From NCBI GenBank assembly GCA_030280995.1, contig JASXTE010000007.1, forward strand, positions 3,146,001 through 3,210,000: DNA of 64,000 nt. Direction: 5' to 3'. Source of the DNA: Hemileia vastatrix. Lineage: Eukaryota > Basidiomycota > Pucciniomycetes > Pucciniales > Zaghouaniaceae. Under the pieces are notes generated by a model. That model was not told where the DNA came from. It was given only the letters and a program-made list of their open reading frames with translations, and searched no databases. The position numbers were made by a program, and so were the translations under genes. Shown one piece after another: positions 19,620 to 31,869 of the stretch (within the stretch, counting starts at the first letter, position 1; each line of letters starts with the position of its first letter).

Positions 19620-20011
19620 GAGAATATGCTAGTAAACACTGCCCAGTGGCTTTCTTCCGACCAATCATTGTTAGCGGGGCCTCAGTTGCGTGCTAGAATT
19701 TTCATACGTGAATTCAATGGGTCAAAATTTGGCTTTATCTAGCTTCAAGAGGCTTTCAAGCCACCAAATTTTGGGACATGCTCATTCTTCATCTTCTGAA
19801 TTAAAAATTGAATGACGACGTGTGAAAACCAATCAATGAGCATCAATCTATGCCTTCGTTGCTCAAATATAATTAGGGTAAGGTAAGTAGAAGAGATACG
19901 TACATACAATTTACTTATCTTGATGGGGCAATTTATCAAATTGTGGCAATAGAGGATGAAGTTGCCGCAGCGATCGGAAATAGGCCCAGACCCCATCACA
20001 TTCATTTCTAC
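19620..20011. other. Intergenic, no supported gene
   Basis: Somewhat GC-richer than average, with overlapping short minus-strand frames (19745-20108), one with several Cys. They overlap the SINE-like repeat and show no domain, so I do not call a gene. Confidence 0.35.
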
Positions 20012-20255
20012 ATACAGCTAATCCTGGAAAGCTTGCGGTTGTCTTACATCTGTTGCACGGTATCAGCCAACTGGACTCCATAAAGAACTGGAGAACAGGA
20101 GGTACCACTGCAAGAGTATAACTGCAATAATGACGAAATACATAAGCTTCTTAAGTACGTAAAAACATCCCATTCCCTACCAAAATCATGAGTTTAGGGC
20201 AGCTGACCTATACTTTTGGCGAGATGGGAGGCAAGACAATCGCCAGTTTTTCTAC
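20012..20255 (+). repeat. SINE-like repeat, copy 1, interrupted
   Basis: Shares about 130 bases with 21062-21200: ATACAGCTAA, GAAAGCTTGC, AATCATGAGTT, GCTGACC and GAGGCAA. Between the shared halves lies an extra 114-bp segment (20051-20164) flanked by ACATC on both sides. The AGCTTGC(A/G)GT(T/G)GTC and GAGTT(C/T)A motifs, about 40 bases apart in the uninterrupted copy, recall tRNA A and B boxes, so a tRNA-derived SINE is possible but unproven. Confidence 0.4.
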
Positions 20256-20829
20256 ATTTTCCGTATCGTTATATTGAATTAAAAACGTAAAGTCAGTGTA
20301 GTAGCTAAAAAATGAAAGCTTTCTTAATATTGAAAGGGACTGTCTATTCAACAGCTGTTGACCTCATCGTCAAGATTTTTTCAAATCAGACATGTGCACT
20401 TTTCTTTTTTTCTTTGACGATTTTCTTATTTTTGTTCCAGTTTCAGTTTGCCAGTTTACATATTTAATAATTGCAAACCTCGACCGTTCACTTCAAGTGT
20501 AGAGCACAATTCAAGCACTTAAACGTTAGTAAACCAGAAACACCTTTCTCGCTATGTTTGCAGCACTTGACTTATGATGTAGGCTCCCAAAAAATGAAAA
20601 TCCGAGAATTTGGTTCCTGTGTATCTGAATACATACAGACAATGCAAGAAATAACAAAGGACAATTAAAATGAATTACATTTATTGAAACAAAAAAAAAT
20701 TAAATTAAATTAAAAGAATAAAATAAAAAGGCATCTAGAATAATGGAGATAATTGAATGACAATATGTATGTATATTATACTGAATTTATTTTTTGAATT
20801 TGATGAAATTCAAAGATTAACGAACTGTT

Positions 20830-21019
20830 AATTCCAAAACACTTGCGGGTTTTCAAGAAAAAATCATCACCCATTCTTCCCCTGCCAAAATGTGCTAGCA
20901 TGTCACCTGACCTTGCACATCCAAGCACATTTAAGCAGGCGGCGATTTTTTTTTTTTTAGTTTGTTTTTGTTTTTGTTTTTGTTTTTGTTTTTTTGAAAA
21001 CAGCAAGTGTTTTGGAATT
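20830..21019. mobile_element. MITE with 17-bp inverted ends
   Basis: The ends are AATTCCAAAACACTTGC and GCAAGTGTTTTGGAATT, with a further match of GTTTTCAA against TTGAAAAC just inside. It is 190 bp long with a (TTTTTG)n run near the right end. No coding capacity. It is a small foldback or MITE, not related to the AGGGGGT family. Confidence 0.6.
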
Positions 21020-21061
21020 GGCGGAATCAAAAAGATAACCCTGAACTATAAGAAAAAAATG

Positions 21062-21200
21062 ATACAGCTAACTCTAGAAAGCTTGCAGTGGTCTTGTATC
21101 CCTTCTCTCACCAGAAATCATGAGTTCAAGTCGGCTGACCAATGCTTTTGGTGTGGAATGTGAGGCAACACCACCGCAAGCTTTCCAGTATTTGCTGTAG
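21062..21200 (+). repeat. SINE-like repeat, copy 2, uninterrupted
   Basis: Uninterrupted counterpart of 20012-20255. AGCTTGCAGTGGTC and GAGTTCAAGTC resemble RNA polymerase III A and B boxes with tRNA-like spacing. It is followed by a CTTTCCAG segment and AT-rich DNA. Not a functional tRNA: I cannot fold a matching acceptor stem. Confidence 0.35.
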
Positions 21201-21605
21201 TGTGTATAAAAAGAGAGGGGGAGAGTTTAACACTAACCCAACTAAAATGAATATTACATTACACAAGAATCCTGATCTGATAAATAGCGAGGTAAACAAA
21301 CATGAACATCAATACGTAGATAGAAATAACAATGTTAATGAGTAACAATCAATAAAAAATGAAAAATTTGAGTAATGCCTAACTCTAAATTCAAAAGAAG
21401 AAAATGGTGAGTTCAAAATGTTTTGTTTTTTAATTTATCTACATACACAGCTGTTAAGGAAAAAACCTTGAGATTTTTTATTGCCTCTCATCCCCAGACA
21501 AAATAGACCTAAACTCATACTTATGGATGGGGATTATCTATATAATAGGGGGTATCTTTCAGGCTGAGTTCAAGTACAGAGATGTTAATAGCATGATTAG
21601 TCAGT

Positions 21606-23300
21606 TGTCTAGAATATTTTAATGGTCCATTATGATTAGAGTTGTCCAAATCCAATTAAGTATTAAAATAAAATTCAATATAATGGTCTCAGTAATTTAA
21701 TCTCACTTATTATAAATGGTATACAGCTTATAGTTTGTAGAAAAATAGAAATAATGATTTAAAACAATATTTAAAAGACTTCAATGGTAATAAAAAATAT
21801 GTATTGTAATTGAAATTTTATATGTTTAAAAGGTGATGTAAAAGAATGTAGAATCACAGCCCAAAAACCCCCTCCTTATATACCCATAAATCCCTGGTGT
21901 CCACCCCTTGTTTCCCAGACCCACTACACTGCTATACCCAGCCATTACAGCATTCTTAGGGGGCTACTCTCCTCATGGCATCCACTTCAAGCAGTTTCAC
22001 AGGCCTAGTAACCAAAATATTTTCCCCACACAAAGGAAGAACCATGTCACAGGCTGAAAAATAAGAATAAAATGAGATATCCATCAAAATATAGAAATAA
22101 CCCAAAAACAGAATAAATGCATGTTATTCATTAAATAAACAACCAAATAAAGAAAGAAAGAAAGAAAAATAACTTCTAAAAAAGGGGGATCAAGAGTAGT
22201 AGTTAAAACACTAATGACAACAATTTTTTCCATTGAAATTCCCTTTTAAAAATACTCAATATAGCCTTTAAACCATTCAAGAAACCAAAATAACACATGA
22301 AATATGTGGTAACTGAATGCAGAGTCTTGGCAGGCGCTTTCATGAGTAAATCCTTGACTATTTTAGTGCATCCAGGAAATTTTAGGCATGATTGTGAATT
22401 GTGGCTGTTGGTTTTGAGGCTAATGCAATCAATAGGGGGTATCAAAGTTAGAAATCTTCCATTTCAAAATACCTCTTTTTTACACCAAATCAACCATGAT
22501 TTTTTTTAAATATGCCATATTGTGCCCCCAAAGCACCATTATACTGTGAATTAACTTCAATGTTGTGAATTTCTTTTTGTGTTGTGAAATACCTCTTAAA
22601 TAACTGCAAATTTCTAACTTTGATACCCCCTAATGGTGCTTATAATGAGGTCAGTGCATGTTTAATGCAATTAGGAGACAAAATAAGCGCCTCTTGCCTA
22701 TTTTATAGCTATTACACATATAATTCATGTACCCAAATGATTAATTAGTGTGAAATTAATAACTTTTTCATTAATAAAGATATGCATGTGGGATAAATGC
22801 AGGCAGCATAAGGCCAGTACACACAAGCCAATTCTAGCATAAAATTTCATCAAATTTTTAAGTCTTACTTTAAGACATTTAAGTAACCAAATAAATTTCA
22901 CTGAATAAGACAAATTGATCTGTCAAAGTGCATGTTTTATATAATTAAATTTATTGCACATATATCCAGCTTTTAAGTGATTTAAAGCACATTTATCAAT
23001 TATATCTACATAATAATGTAAAAAACAACTTTAAGACCAATTAAAAATTATTTAACCTTATTTTTCAGGTACTTAATATTATCTTGACTTATTCCCACTT
23101 AATATTAAGTAAATAAGACCTATAAAAGGTGGGTTTATGCAGGTATGTAAGGCACTCTAATAGCATATACTTTAGCATATGACTTATTTCACTTATGTAT
23201 ACATATTATATAAAATTAATTATTCTTTAAATCCTAATGCATATGCCTAGCATATTGTGTATGCTTATTTTACTCAGTCTAGAGTATATTCAGGCTGACA
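21606..23300. repeat. LTR of family C, interrupted by a MITE
   Basis: Begins TGTCTAGAATATT, contains a segment (CATTACAGCATTC...CATCCACTTCAAGCAG) shared with the LTRs at 26168 and 45878, and ends TTCAGGCTGACA. The MITE at 22434-22631 sits inside. A TATA-like CTATAAAAGG lies near 23116 on the plus strand. No internal coding region is adjacent, so it is a solo or orphan LTR. Confidence 0.5.
22434..22631. mobile_element. MITE, AGGGGGTATC family, AAT duplication
   Basis: 198 bp with inverted ends AGGGGGTATCAAAGTTAGAAAT and its complement, flanked by AAT on both sides (22431-22433 and 22632-22634). It shares its first nine bases with the ends of family-B transposons, so it may be mobilised by the same transposase. 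Relatives: 23301-23494, and 14085-14117 plus 18278-18444. Confidence 0.75.
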
Positions 23301-23494
23301 GTATCAAAGTCAGAAATCATCCATTTCAAAATACCTCTTTTTTTCACCAAATCAACTGTGATTATTTTATAAAATATGCCATATTGTGGCCCAAGACATC
23401 TTTTTACAGAGGACTAATGTCAATTTTGTGGCTATATTTTTGTGTTGTTAAATAGCTTATTAATAATTACAAATTTATAACTTTGATACCCTCT
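23301..23494. mobile_element. MITE, AGGGGGTATC family, left end truncated
   Basis: Matches 22434-22631 nearly end to end but begins at GTATCAAAG, lacking the AGGG start, directly after the LTR end CTGACA at 23300. The right end is GATACCCTCT. Confidence 0.6.
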
Positions 23495-25185
23495 AATATT
23501 TATTTCATTCTTATTTCTGAAATACAACCTTCTAACTCAGATGGTCCAATTACACAAAGAGGAAACATTGTACAGTACAGGGAACAATGAGGGAATCCAA
23601 AACTTGAACAAGCTTTGTTTTGGACTCCTCAGATAGGACTGGACATCCATATATACTCAGGAGATTTCAGCTACCTATGAAATTGGCTTTTAGTATTAAA
23701 ATCAATAGATACCAAGGACATTCACTGGAGATTGTATGCCTGAATTTGATGTCACCAGTTTTTGGACATGTTTAACTCTATGTAGGTCTTTTCAGGGTAA
23801 AATAAAGTGAAAATTTCAATGTAATGCTAGTTAATAAGGCTAAAGAAAGGCCCCAAAAGCTGTATATACTTAAGTGCTTAAGGGTAATTTATAATTTATG
23901 TGCTGGATGATCCAAATTGATGGATGAAGTTCAGCAATAAATTTTTGATCAGAACCTCACAGCCACTTCCCTCTCATCTCTTTTTAAATAAAATTACACA
24001 AAAATTCTGATTCCAGATAAAAATCCTAGAGATTCTGACTCCACTAAAAACCCATGCTGTGAATGTATTATTTAAGCTTTTCTATATAATGAATATATTC
24101 CCAAAACATAATTTTTTGCATTTTTGGAATTCATTCCACTTCCCTAACTTCCCCCCTTCACCCCATGCCCCAAACAGCTACCATGCCTCTTACCCTTTCT
24201 TTTGCTCACAGCCAGTAGGTTTTAGAAAATTTTATAGTACTATCTATAGGCCTTCACCAAGGGATTTAGAGAAAATCTTGAGCCAAAAACTCCTGTCCCT
24301 TTAGAGAACACCAGATGAGATAATTTGCTGCAGAAATTTAGAGACTGTTACAACACCCCTTTGAATAACCTTCTTGAATGCTTATCAAGCCAAGACAGTA
24401 TCCCAGATGACTACAAACAAAAAAACAACTGAAATGCAAAGAGAATCCACACTAGATACCAAAACACTGTTTACTTGTTTCAAATAAAAACAGAAATGAT
24501 ACTTGATGCAGGTTGTGAAGCTACACCTGAAAACCCAGTTAAAAGAGTTAAGATCCAATGAAAAACTAATCTTTCACAAACACAGCCAATGGTAGCCAAA
24601 AAACAGTGAAAATTGAGTGAGAAACAGTGACCTTATTACCAGATGGTTGTAAGATGAGTAGAGTTTCTCCAAAGTGTTTTATTCAGTATCTACAAAAAAA
24701 ACCCATATTAATATATAAGTTACACCTTTAAATTTGACTATATTGCCATCTAAATTGCATAAAAATCTTCTAGATGCACTCCCCAGACTGGTACAGTTGA
24801 GGTGGGTGACCTTCCTGAACCAAATCACACCCAAATAACCCCTAAAAACCATGAAAACAACAAAAAACAACTTAAACCATAAATATGCTAAAAATTATCA
24901 CAAAAAAACATAGAGAAATATCTTCTCTATAAAATGGTACAAAAAGTTTAATTACAATACTTTTGGCTATCCCAAAAATGTAAAAAACAAAATTAAACAG
25001 TAATAAGGAAAACTGAAATATTTTTGGCTTGTATGGTATGGTAGGTAAGAGCTTTGACTAAATATGGGATGTCAGTTATGGAAAATTTTCACTTTACTTA
25101 AAAGTGGATTTCATACAAAATCAGCACTTAAATTTTGCAAAAAATTCACTTACTTCAAAAATGGGTGTCAGTTATGACCTCAAAT
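23495..25185. other. Mostly featureless AT-rich stretch
   Basis: A short segment (24130-24240) resembles the 5' flank of the Myb-like gene in transposon E (14280-14450), with CCCCAAACAGCTACC and AGTAGGTTTTAGAAAATTTT. It is therefore a transposon relic. No gene otherwise. Confidence 0.35.
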
Positions 25186-26167
25186 CAGCACTTTTTTCCT
25201 AATTTTTTTCACAAACACACTTTGGCCAGATCATTCCTTCCTTTTCAGCCTATCTCTGTCACATGTGACACCCTGACCTCCATTCTCCCATCAATCCCTG
25301 GCACACACCCCTCACTGAGATTTGAAACATTTTATTGCAAAATTTTAACCAGACATATTTTTTTCCTTGCTTTTTTTAGTTTTTCAACCTCTTAATCTCT
25401 TTTCTTGTGAAATAACAGTCTCATAATGCCTCCAAGAAATGATAAAACTCAAAAGGAAACTCAAAAAAATGCTTTATCACAAAAGTCTCCTCATTGAACA
25501 AGCCCCTCACCTGAAAATTAAAGTCAGAATAGCCTAAAAAAGAAGATAATCTCATCATCATCAACTTCCTCAAAATTATACCAAATTATGATGCTTATTT
25601 TGGATGTTAAAAGTCCACTTTCATTGAAAATCTAACTTCATTAAAGATCAATGGCTTCCTGTTAATGGAAAATGAAGTAAAGAAGAAAAACAAGGGAGGA
25701 TTGAAATTGATCCTAAGAAAACAAAGGAGAGGTCCAAATTTTATAAAAAAATATATAAAATGACTCATTTTTCTTCCACTTCTACTGTCTTTGGTATTTA
25801 TGATGATAATTTGGAGAATGGAATTATTAATGTCTCCAAAAAGCTCAATGTCATGTGTCCTTTCTATGAGTAAATGGATAATTTTTTTGGCTCCCCAGTT
25901 GTTTTCAAACCTTGGTTTATACACAATACTAAAAAGGATATACCCTCTGGATCTCAACTATCCAATAATCCTCACCACACACCTGTATTTCAAAAAAATT
26001 GACCCCCTCTAGCTTAAAACCATATTTCAGCTGAATATTATCCTGAAAATCAAGCAGAAAAATTATTTCCAAGTGGATCTGAGTTCTCAGAGCCCCAATA
26101 TTTTAATGTATGTTTACTTTGTCTTTTAACTTCAATTCCTCTCTAATCTTTTCATACTTTCTTTTCT
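25186..26167 (+). pseudogene. Family-B relic with decayed Myb-like gene (copy D)
   Basis: Resembles 51000-51500 and 27370-28100: TTTTTTTCACAAACACAC, CCCCTCACTGAGATTTGAA, then an ATCATCAACTTCCTCAAAAT segment matching the start of the Myb-like region. Remnants of KINGFLLMENEV and of the CPFYE block are readable across frameshifts. It is cut off at 26168 by an LTR of family C. Confidence 0.45.
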
Positions 26168-27248
26168 TGTCAATATATGCTAGTACTTCAGTATAATTTA
26201 ATAGTAAATATTAATGGTACTACTATTAAAATTATATGATTTATATATTAAACCTCAGGGAAAGACTAATAAAACTATTATGAACAATTGTTAACTCAAA
26301 ATATTTGGATTGGGGAAGACTAGTGGTGGAAAATAGACTAATAAAATATATTTATAGTTAATATAAAGATAATATCATTTTATAAAGGCTTTTAAATATA
26401 TTTTTATATGATAATACTTGTTTTATAACTTTTATTTGAGTTTTAGTAAGTAAGTGATGTCCAATAACCTGCCAGATCTTCCTCTACTTAAATCAAAATC
26501 CACTGGAGTGCACAGACCTTCAATCTAGATGATGTCACTGCTATCCCTGGAAATTATAGCACTGTAAGAGCTCATATACTTCAAATGACGTCCACTTCAA
26601 GAAGTAGTAACACCCAGACCTCCAGTGAGGACTCTCCATCACAATTTATGATATCATACAACCATACCATAAATAGGGAAAAAAGATAAAAGTGGATACC
26701 ATAAAGAAAAAAGTAAAATTACTCATTCAAAGAGAATCAAATGAAACCCAAAGCATATTATGATTTAAATAAACTTTCCAATCCCACAATATTATCCCCG
26801 AGCATCCACATTAACCCAGTAATCATATTCCAACCCATAACTCTGTGAAAATCCATTAAAGGAAGCAAATTAAGTTATTCAAACTGGATATATGCCAATG
26901 AAAAAGGTGTATATGCTTGTTTAGGCATGATGAGTCCATTGAATATGTCCATATGACCTAAAATAAGCATAAAAAATAAACTTATAGGCTACTTAAAGGG
27001 TTAAACCTGAATATAGACCTATATATACATAGTATAACTGTATTGTTCACTGAATATGACGTTTATGCCTACATATAAGCTTATGCATGTCTCTAATTAC
27101 TTAATGTCATTTAATATATATAAATAATATGACTACATTAGCACCTTAATAAGTATTTTGGGGCTATGCATAAGCTATTTAAAATTCTTTAAGTCATATT
27201 TTAATGTAATAAATATATATATAAGCATAATTACCATACATATAAGTA
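26168..27248. repeat. Truncated LTR of family C
   Basis: Starts TGTCAATATATGC and stays similar to 45878-46950, including TGGAGTGCACAGACCTTCAA and GATGATGTCACTGCTATCCC. It stops where the family-B transposon begins at 27251; about 100 bases of the LTR end are missing, and I do not find them beyond the transposon's other end. Confidence 0.6.
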
Positions 27249-27618
27249 TTAGGGGGTATCAATGTTGACCGATCCGCAATTAAATTAATTGCGGAAAATA
27301 ATATGCATACCCCAATTATCTTCCACAATTATTTTTGCTAATAATTGGGTTATTAGACACTTTACGTGTCAATGTTCACCTCTTATCTGACATTTTTTTA
27401 CTCAATTTTTCATAAACACATCTTGGACAACTTTCTGTCATAACCACATCTTGACCTACTTTCTTCCATAACCACATCTTGGACTACTCTCTGGATATGG
27501 CTTCTCTCTTGCTTCACACTCACATTCTCATCCCATCCTGTCCATTCTATCCACTCAGAACCCCTCACCATCTCATCTGCTTGTTTTTGCTCCTTTTCAT
27601 CTTCATTTATATTTTAAC

Positions 27619-29019
27619 ATGCCTTGTTGTCCTAGATCTTCTCAAAGGCAGCCATCACCGAGTTGTTCTTCAAATCCCACTACTCCCTCTTTCCCCTTCT
27701 CAGCCAAGAAATCTAAGACCGTTCAATTAAAAAAAAAGATCATCTCATTCTTATCAACTGGCTGAAAACCAAATCTAACTATGATTCTTGTTTTGGTACT
27801 GAGTATTCAACTAAAGCAGGACGTCCCCCAGCATCAAAAGTTAATGGCTATCTTCTAATTGCAAATGAATTACGGAATAACACCAAGGGAAGGATTGATC
27901 TTTTGCCTAAACAGATGTCTGAATGATTCAAGCATTACCGAGCCAAATACAAGAAGTCAAAGGCTCTTTCATCTTCCACTGGTTTTGGGGTTACCGACAT
28001 TGATATAAATAAGGGTATCAAATCCATATACAATAAACTTGATTCTTTATGTCCTTAATTTAAAGAGATGGATGCAATTTTTGGAGAGCGAGCCGATGTT
28101 AATCCTGTAAACATGTTGGATGGAGAAGATCCTATCTCTGAACATGATGTTGAAGCAAATCTTTTCCCATCCTCTTCCTCCACTCAAGCCTCCCCTCATT
28201 TGAATGAGACATATCTAGATAGCTTTTCTGTAGATCCTATAGGTGATTTAACCCAACAAAATCTAACTCAGGTCTGTTTTTTTTCTTTTATCTTATCATT
28301 TCTATTTTTTATTTACTTATCTTTTTCTTATTTATTAAAAGGCTGATGAACAAACCCAGGATCCTCAATCAACTGAGTCTGAAGGTAGTGAAAATGATGA
28401 GGAGGAAAATATGACCTTGAACAAGAAGCTTAGGGCTTCAAGTAGTCTAAATTTCCACTCACAAAGAAGACCAAAAAGTGATACTTCATTACAAATCCCT
28501 TTTTTGTCTATGGAACAATTTTTAGAGAAACGTGATGCTGGTAAGTGATACCATACCTCTTATTACTTTACTCTACTTTTCTTCCACTTTATATTAATTT
28601 TTATTATCACTCTAGAACAAGTAGAAATTTCTAAAGAGACTCTAAGCTTTAAAAAGAAGAAATATGAGCTCTCTTTAAGGAGGGATGATAGGCTACAAGA
28701 TTTGGAAGAGAGGAAGTATGAGCTCTCTTTACGGAAGGATGATTGGGACCAAGATTTGGAGGAGAGGAAGTACCAGCTCTCTTTAGGGAAGGATGATCGG
28801 GCCCAAGATTTGGAGAAGAAGAAGTTTGAGTTAACTCTAAGTATTGAAAAATCAAAAAAAGAGGAGAAAACACTTAAACATCAAAACCTATTAGAGCAGA
28901 TGAAATATAAGTTTGATCATGAAGAAAATTCCAAAAAGAAAGATTTCTTGATAGAATGTGTTAAAGCTAATAAATCTGTTAAGGAAATTGAATGTTTAAA
29001 GAAATTGTTGGATGACTAG
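27619..29019 (+). pseudogene. Myb-like DNA-binding/coiled-coil transposon gene
   Basis: Begins MPCCPRSSQRQPSP, shifts frame at an A-run near 27730, then shows ILINWLKTKSNYDS, GRPPASKVNGYLL, FKHYRAKYKKSKA, STGFGVT and LDSLCP. An acidic region follows, then three near-identical 20-residue units (xRKYELSLRKDD) forming a charged helix that ends at 29019. Two introns are visible: 28273-28341 (donor GTCTGT) and 28541-28616 (GTAAGT...CTCTAG). In-frame TGA near 27923 (Arg in copy E) and TAA near 28057 break it. Myb/SANT-like proteins accompany PIF/Harbinger transposases, which fits the neighbour at 33.7 kb. The fold assignment is inference. Confidence 0.55.
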
Positions 29020-29169
29020 TTTGTTTTATTTCTCTCACACTTCAACTGTTTATATTTATTTGTACATAAAATTTCCAATAATTTCCTTTATTTCATTACT
29101 CTATCTATTATTACTTGATTTTTTGTATTTTAATGTTAAATATTCTTTTTTTAAATAAAATTTTCATGT

Positions 29170-29580
29170 CTCTTTTGAAAATTTGACAATCCCCCACCCC
29201 TGGATTTTTTTGAAGTAAGGGGTGGGTATCACAAAAGTTCTTTCATGTCATGAATCTTGAAAGTCTTATATGAAACTTTGGCTTTACTACCCCCTACATT
29301 TTACCGGTATCCCAAAAATTCTTACATGTCAAGAATTTCACAAGTCTTAATTGAAGTAAGGGACGGGTATCACCAAAAAGTTTTCACCAAAATATTTACA
29401 AGTCAAAAAAATTCTATATCTGTTTTAAAAAATTGGCAATACTCTCCCCTGCATTTTATTGAAGCAAGGGGTGGGTATCACCAAAATTTTTCTAAGTCAT
29501 CAATTTCACATGTCAGATTTGAAAATTTGGCAATACCCCCCCCCTGCATTTTATTGAAGTAAGGGGTGGAAGTCATCTAA
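29170..29580. repeat. Array of hairpin units between convergent transposon genes
   Basis: Four to five units of roughly 75-110 bp, each with a C-rich arm (ATACCC...CCCCTGCA), a TTTTATTGAAGTA loop and a G-rich arm (AGGGGTGGGTATCACC), separated by AAAATTTTTCTAAGTCAT-like spacers. It lies between the ends of the convergent Myb-like and oxygenase genes. Similar units occur at the same relative place at 52130-52290 and after the Myb-like gene at 16370-16560. A two-way terminator or heterochromatin seed is conceivable. Confidence 0.65.
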
Positions 29581-29857
29581 ATTTAATATAATTACATAAA
29601 TTATTAAATAAATATCTAATATATATTAATTTCCCTAGTTTAAAGTAATGACAATTCCTAAATCCAAAATGCAGACCAAGTCTAGAAACAAAAGTTTGGG
29701 ACTTTCCACAGGTATAGGCAAGAGGAACCCCATGAAACAAATAAATGTTATCATGATTACCTGTTATACAACCAAAGGTCATTGGCTCATCACATTACTT
29801 GAGCAAATTGATATATAAAAAATATTTATTAAAAATTTATGAAAAAATATAAAATTT

Positions 29858-31155
29858 TCAATGACAACTGTAATCCCCATACTTTTTGGATCTAGATAAA
29901 GTTTTTTTTAATCCAATAACTTTACCTTCTTTCTTTACCTTATTTATTCTTTGAATAAACTTATGACTGATTTGAAATATGCAACCAAAATGTGTTAAAT
30001 CTTGAAAGGATACCAAACCAGGAGGTGCTTTGGTCGTTTGATGATTATCCTTAGAAGAATTCCAAATAGTTTTGATGATACCGTTTCCCAAACCAAAATC
30101 AATGATGCACCGGTGGTCTGGAAAATATAAACCATGTCCTTTAATTTTAGCTGGAGATGGTATTGGGTGGCCAGTTATCGGATTGATATATGAGAATATA
30201 CCAAAAGTAAGAAAATTGGCATCATTCCTATTGATATGAATCCTATTGTGAAATCCATGATGAGTGATAATAACATTAGAAAATAAAAGATATTTGTGGC
30301 TGATATCTTCCCATTTGGAGTCACACCAATTTGGTATTCCAACTTTGGTTGAAAGTTCATGATTTTTTTCAAATGCTTTATTACAGAGCTTTTTGAGTCA
30401 AAAAGCAAGAAAAGAGTTAAAGGAAGGTAGAGTGTCCCATAAGAAAAAATCTTCATCTTTTTGAGCTTTAGTGATATTCTTGACCAACAAATATATGCCT
30501 ATATAAATGAAATAAGTGAAATGATATTAAGAATGGAAAAAAAATTATTAGACATATCAAGAGAATATCCTTTAACAAAACCTGGTCCCAACCAAATCCA
30601 ATCATGATACCACCCAACAAATTTGTATTCCTTATAGATAATCAAACCAAAGCCATTTGATAAAGAGTTATGATAAGATCCGATAGTTGATTAAAAGTTT
30701 CATCTTTTACACCATAAAATGAATGAACTTCCAAAATGAATTGAGCCTTATAAGTACTACTGATAACTGCAACAACTTGATCATCACCAAAATTGGTTAG
30801 ATATTTGATATCTTCTGGTAATTTTTTTGGATATTGATTTTTTTTTATATCTACTTTAGTTTTATGAAAAAAAATGTTTGGGATATGACAAAAATAACTT
30901 TCACAGAGAACTTTTTTTTCAGATATCTTTTCTTCTGATGAGACTGATTATCTTTAAATTTCTTTGATGATTTAGATGATGAATTTTTTTTTTCAGATAT
31001 CTTTTCTTCTTATGAGACTGATTATCATTATTTTTTTTTGATGATTTAGAAGATGATTGTATGGAAGTTGATTTTGAAGAAGATGATAGAGATGATAAAG
31101 AAGATAAAGATGAAGATAAGAGAGAAGTAAGGGGTGAATCTGAAGAAGAAGACAT
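29858..31155 (-). pseudogene. Tet-like 2OG-Fe(II) oxygenase gene
   Basis: Starts MSSSSDSPL with a Ser-rich tail-like region. Then come KKLPEDIKYLTNFGDD, an intron-like break near 30500-30560, and a C-terminal core readable as HHGFHNRIHINRND, FGIFSYINP, GHGLYFPDH, IDFGLGNGI, NHQTTKAPPG and HFGCIFQIS, ending YSCH. The core pattern is that of the fungal Tet/JBP-related 2OG-Fe(II) oxygenases, which oxidise methylated bases; these are abundant in rusts. The distal His (HQTT) is present, but the expected HxD is HIN here and HTN in the copy at 61.4 kb. A TGA at 30398-30400 is shared with that copy. It converges with the Myb-like gene. Inactive as it stands. Confidence 0.65.
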
Positions 31156-31189
31156 TTTTTTTGATCTGAAAAAAAAAATTATTGTCAAT

Positions 31190-31287
31190 AAAATTTCAAC
31201 TCAATTTTTTTTTTTTTAAAAAAAAAAATTCTCACCTAATAATAAAAAAAAAAAGCTATTTTTTTATTTGAAAAAATAAAAAATTGG

Positions 31288-31326
<39 letters not shown>

Positions 31327-31359
31327 GTAAAAAAAATTTTTCCAAAAAAAATAATTTAT

Positions 31360-31396
<37 letters not shown>

Positions 31397-31860
31397 GGTT
31401 TTATTTTTAAAAACAAAATAAAAGCAAAATCCTTTAAATAAAAAAAAAAATAATAATAATAATAATTAAATTAATTCAAAAAAAAAAAAAAAATTTCAGT
31501 AAAAATTAAATCAAAAAAATGAAAAAAATAAAAAAAATAAATATTAAAAGTGAACCTGAAGATTGGTTATTAAAAAAAACCTTCTCACAAGATCCTGAAA
31601 AAAAAAAAAAAAAAAAAAATCAGTAAAATCAAAATCAAAAACAAAAAAAAAATTTTTTTAATAAAAAAAAAAAGCCAGAAAAATTATTTACTAGAAAAAT
31701 TAAAAAATTAATTTAAAAAACCTTTTTTGATTTGTAAATAAGAGGGACAGTCCTTAACAGAAAGAAATTTTATTTTATTTCTATAATACTGCCAGCCAAA
31801 AAAATAAAAAAATAAATCAAATTTACAAAAAAAAATTTGTTAGTATATTTATTTGAAAGT
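31190..31860. other. A-rich low-complexity tract
   Basis: Long A homopolymers (31281-31323, 31358-31391, 31597-31619) and A/T-rich filler upstream of the oxygenase gene. Lengths of such runs are unreliable in assemblies. No gene. Confidence 0.6.
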
Positions 31861-31869
31861 AGGTAACCC

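Noticed and set aside
21062..21200. Possible functional tRNA gene (A- and B-box-like motifs)
   Set aside because: No seven-base acceptor stem or plausible anticodon arm could be folded; better viewed as a SINE-like repeat.
29170..29580. Possible CRISPR-like array of spaced repeats
   Set aside because: Units are imperfect, differ in spacing and share their spacers; the setting is a eukaryotic transposon with introns, so these are transposon hairpins.
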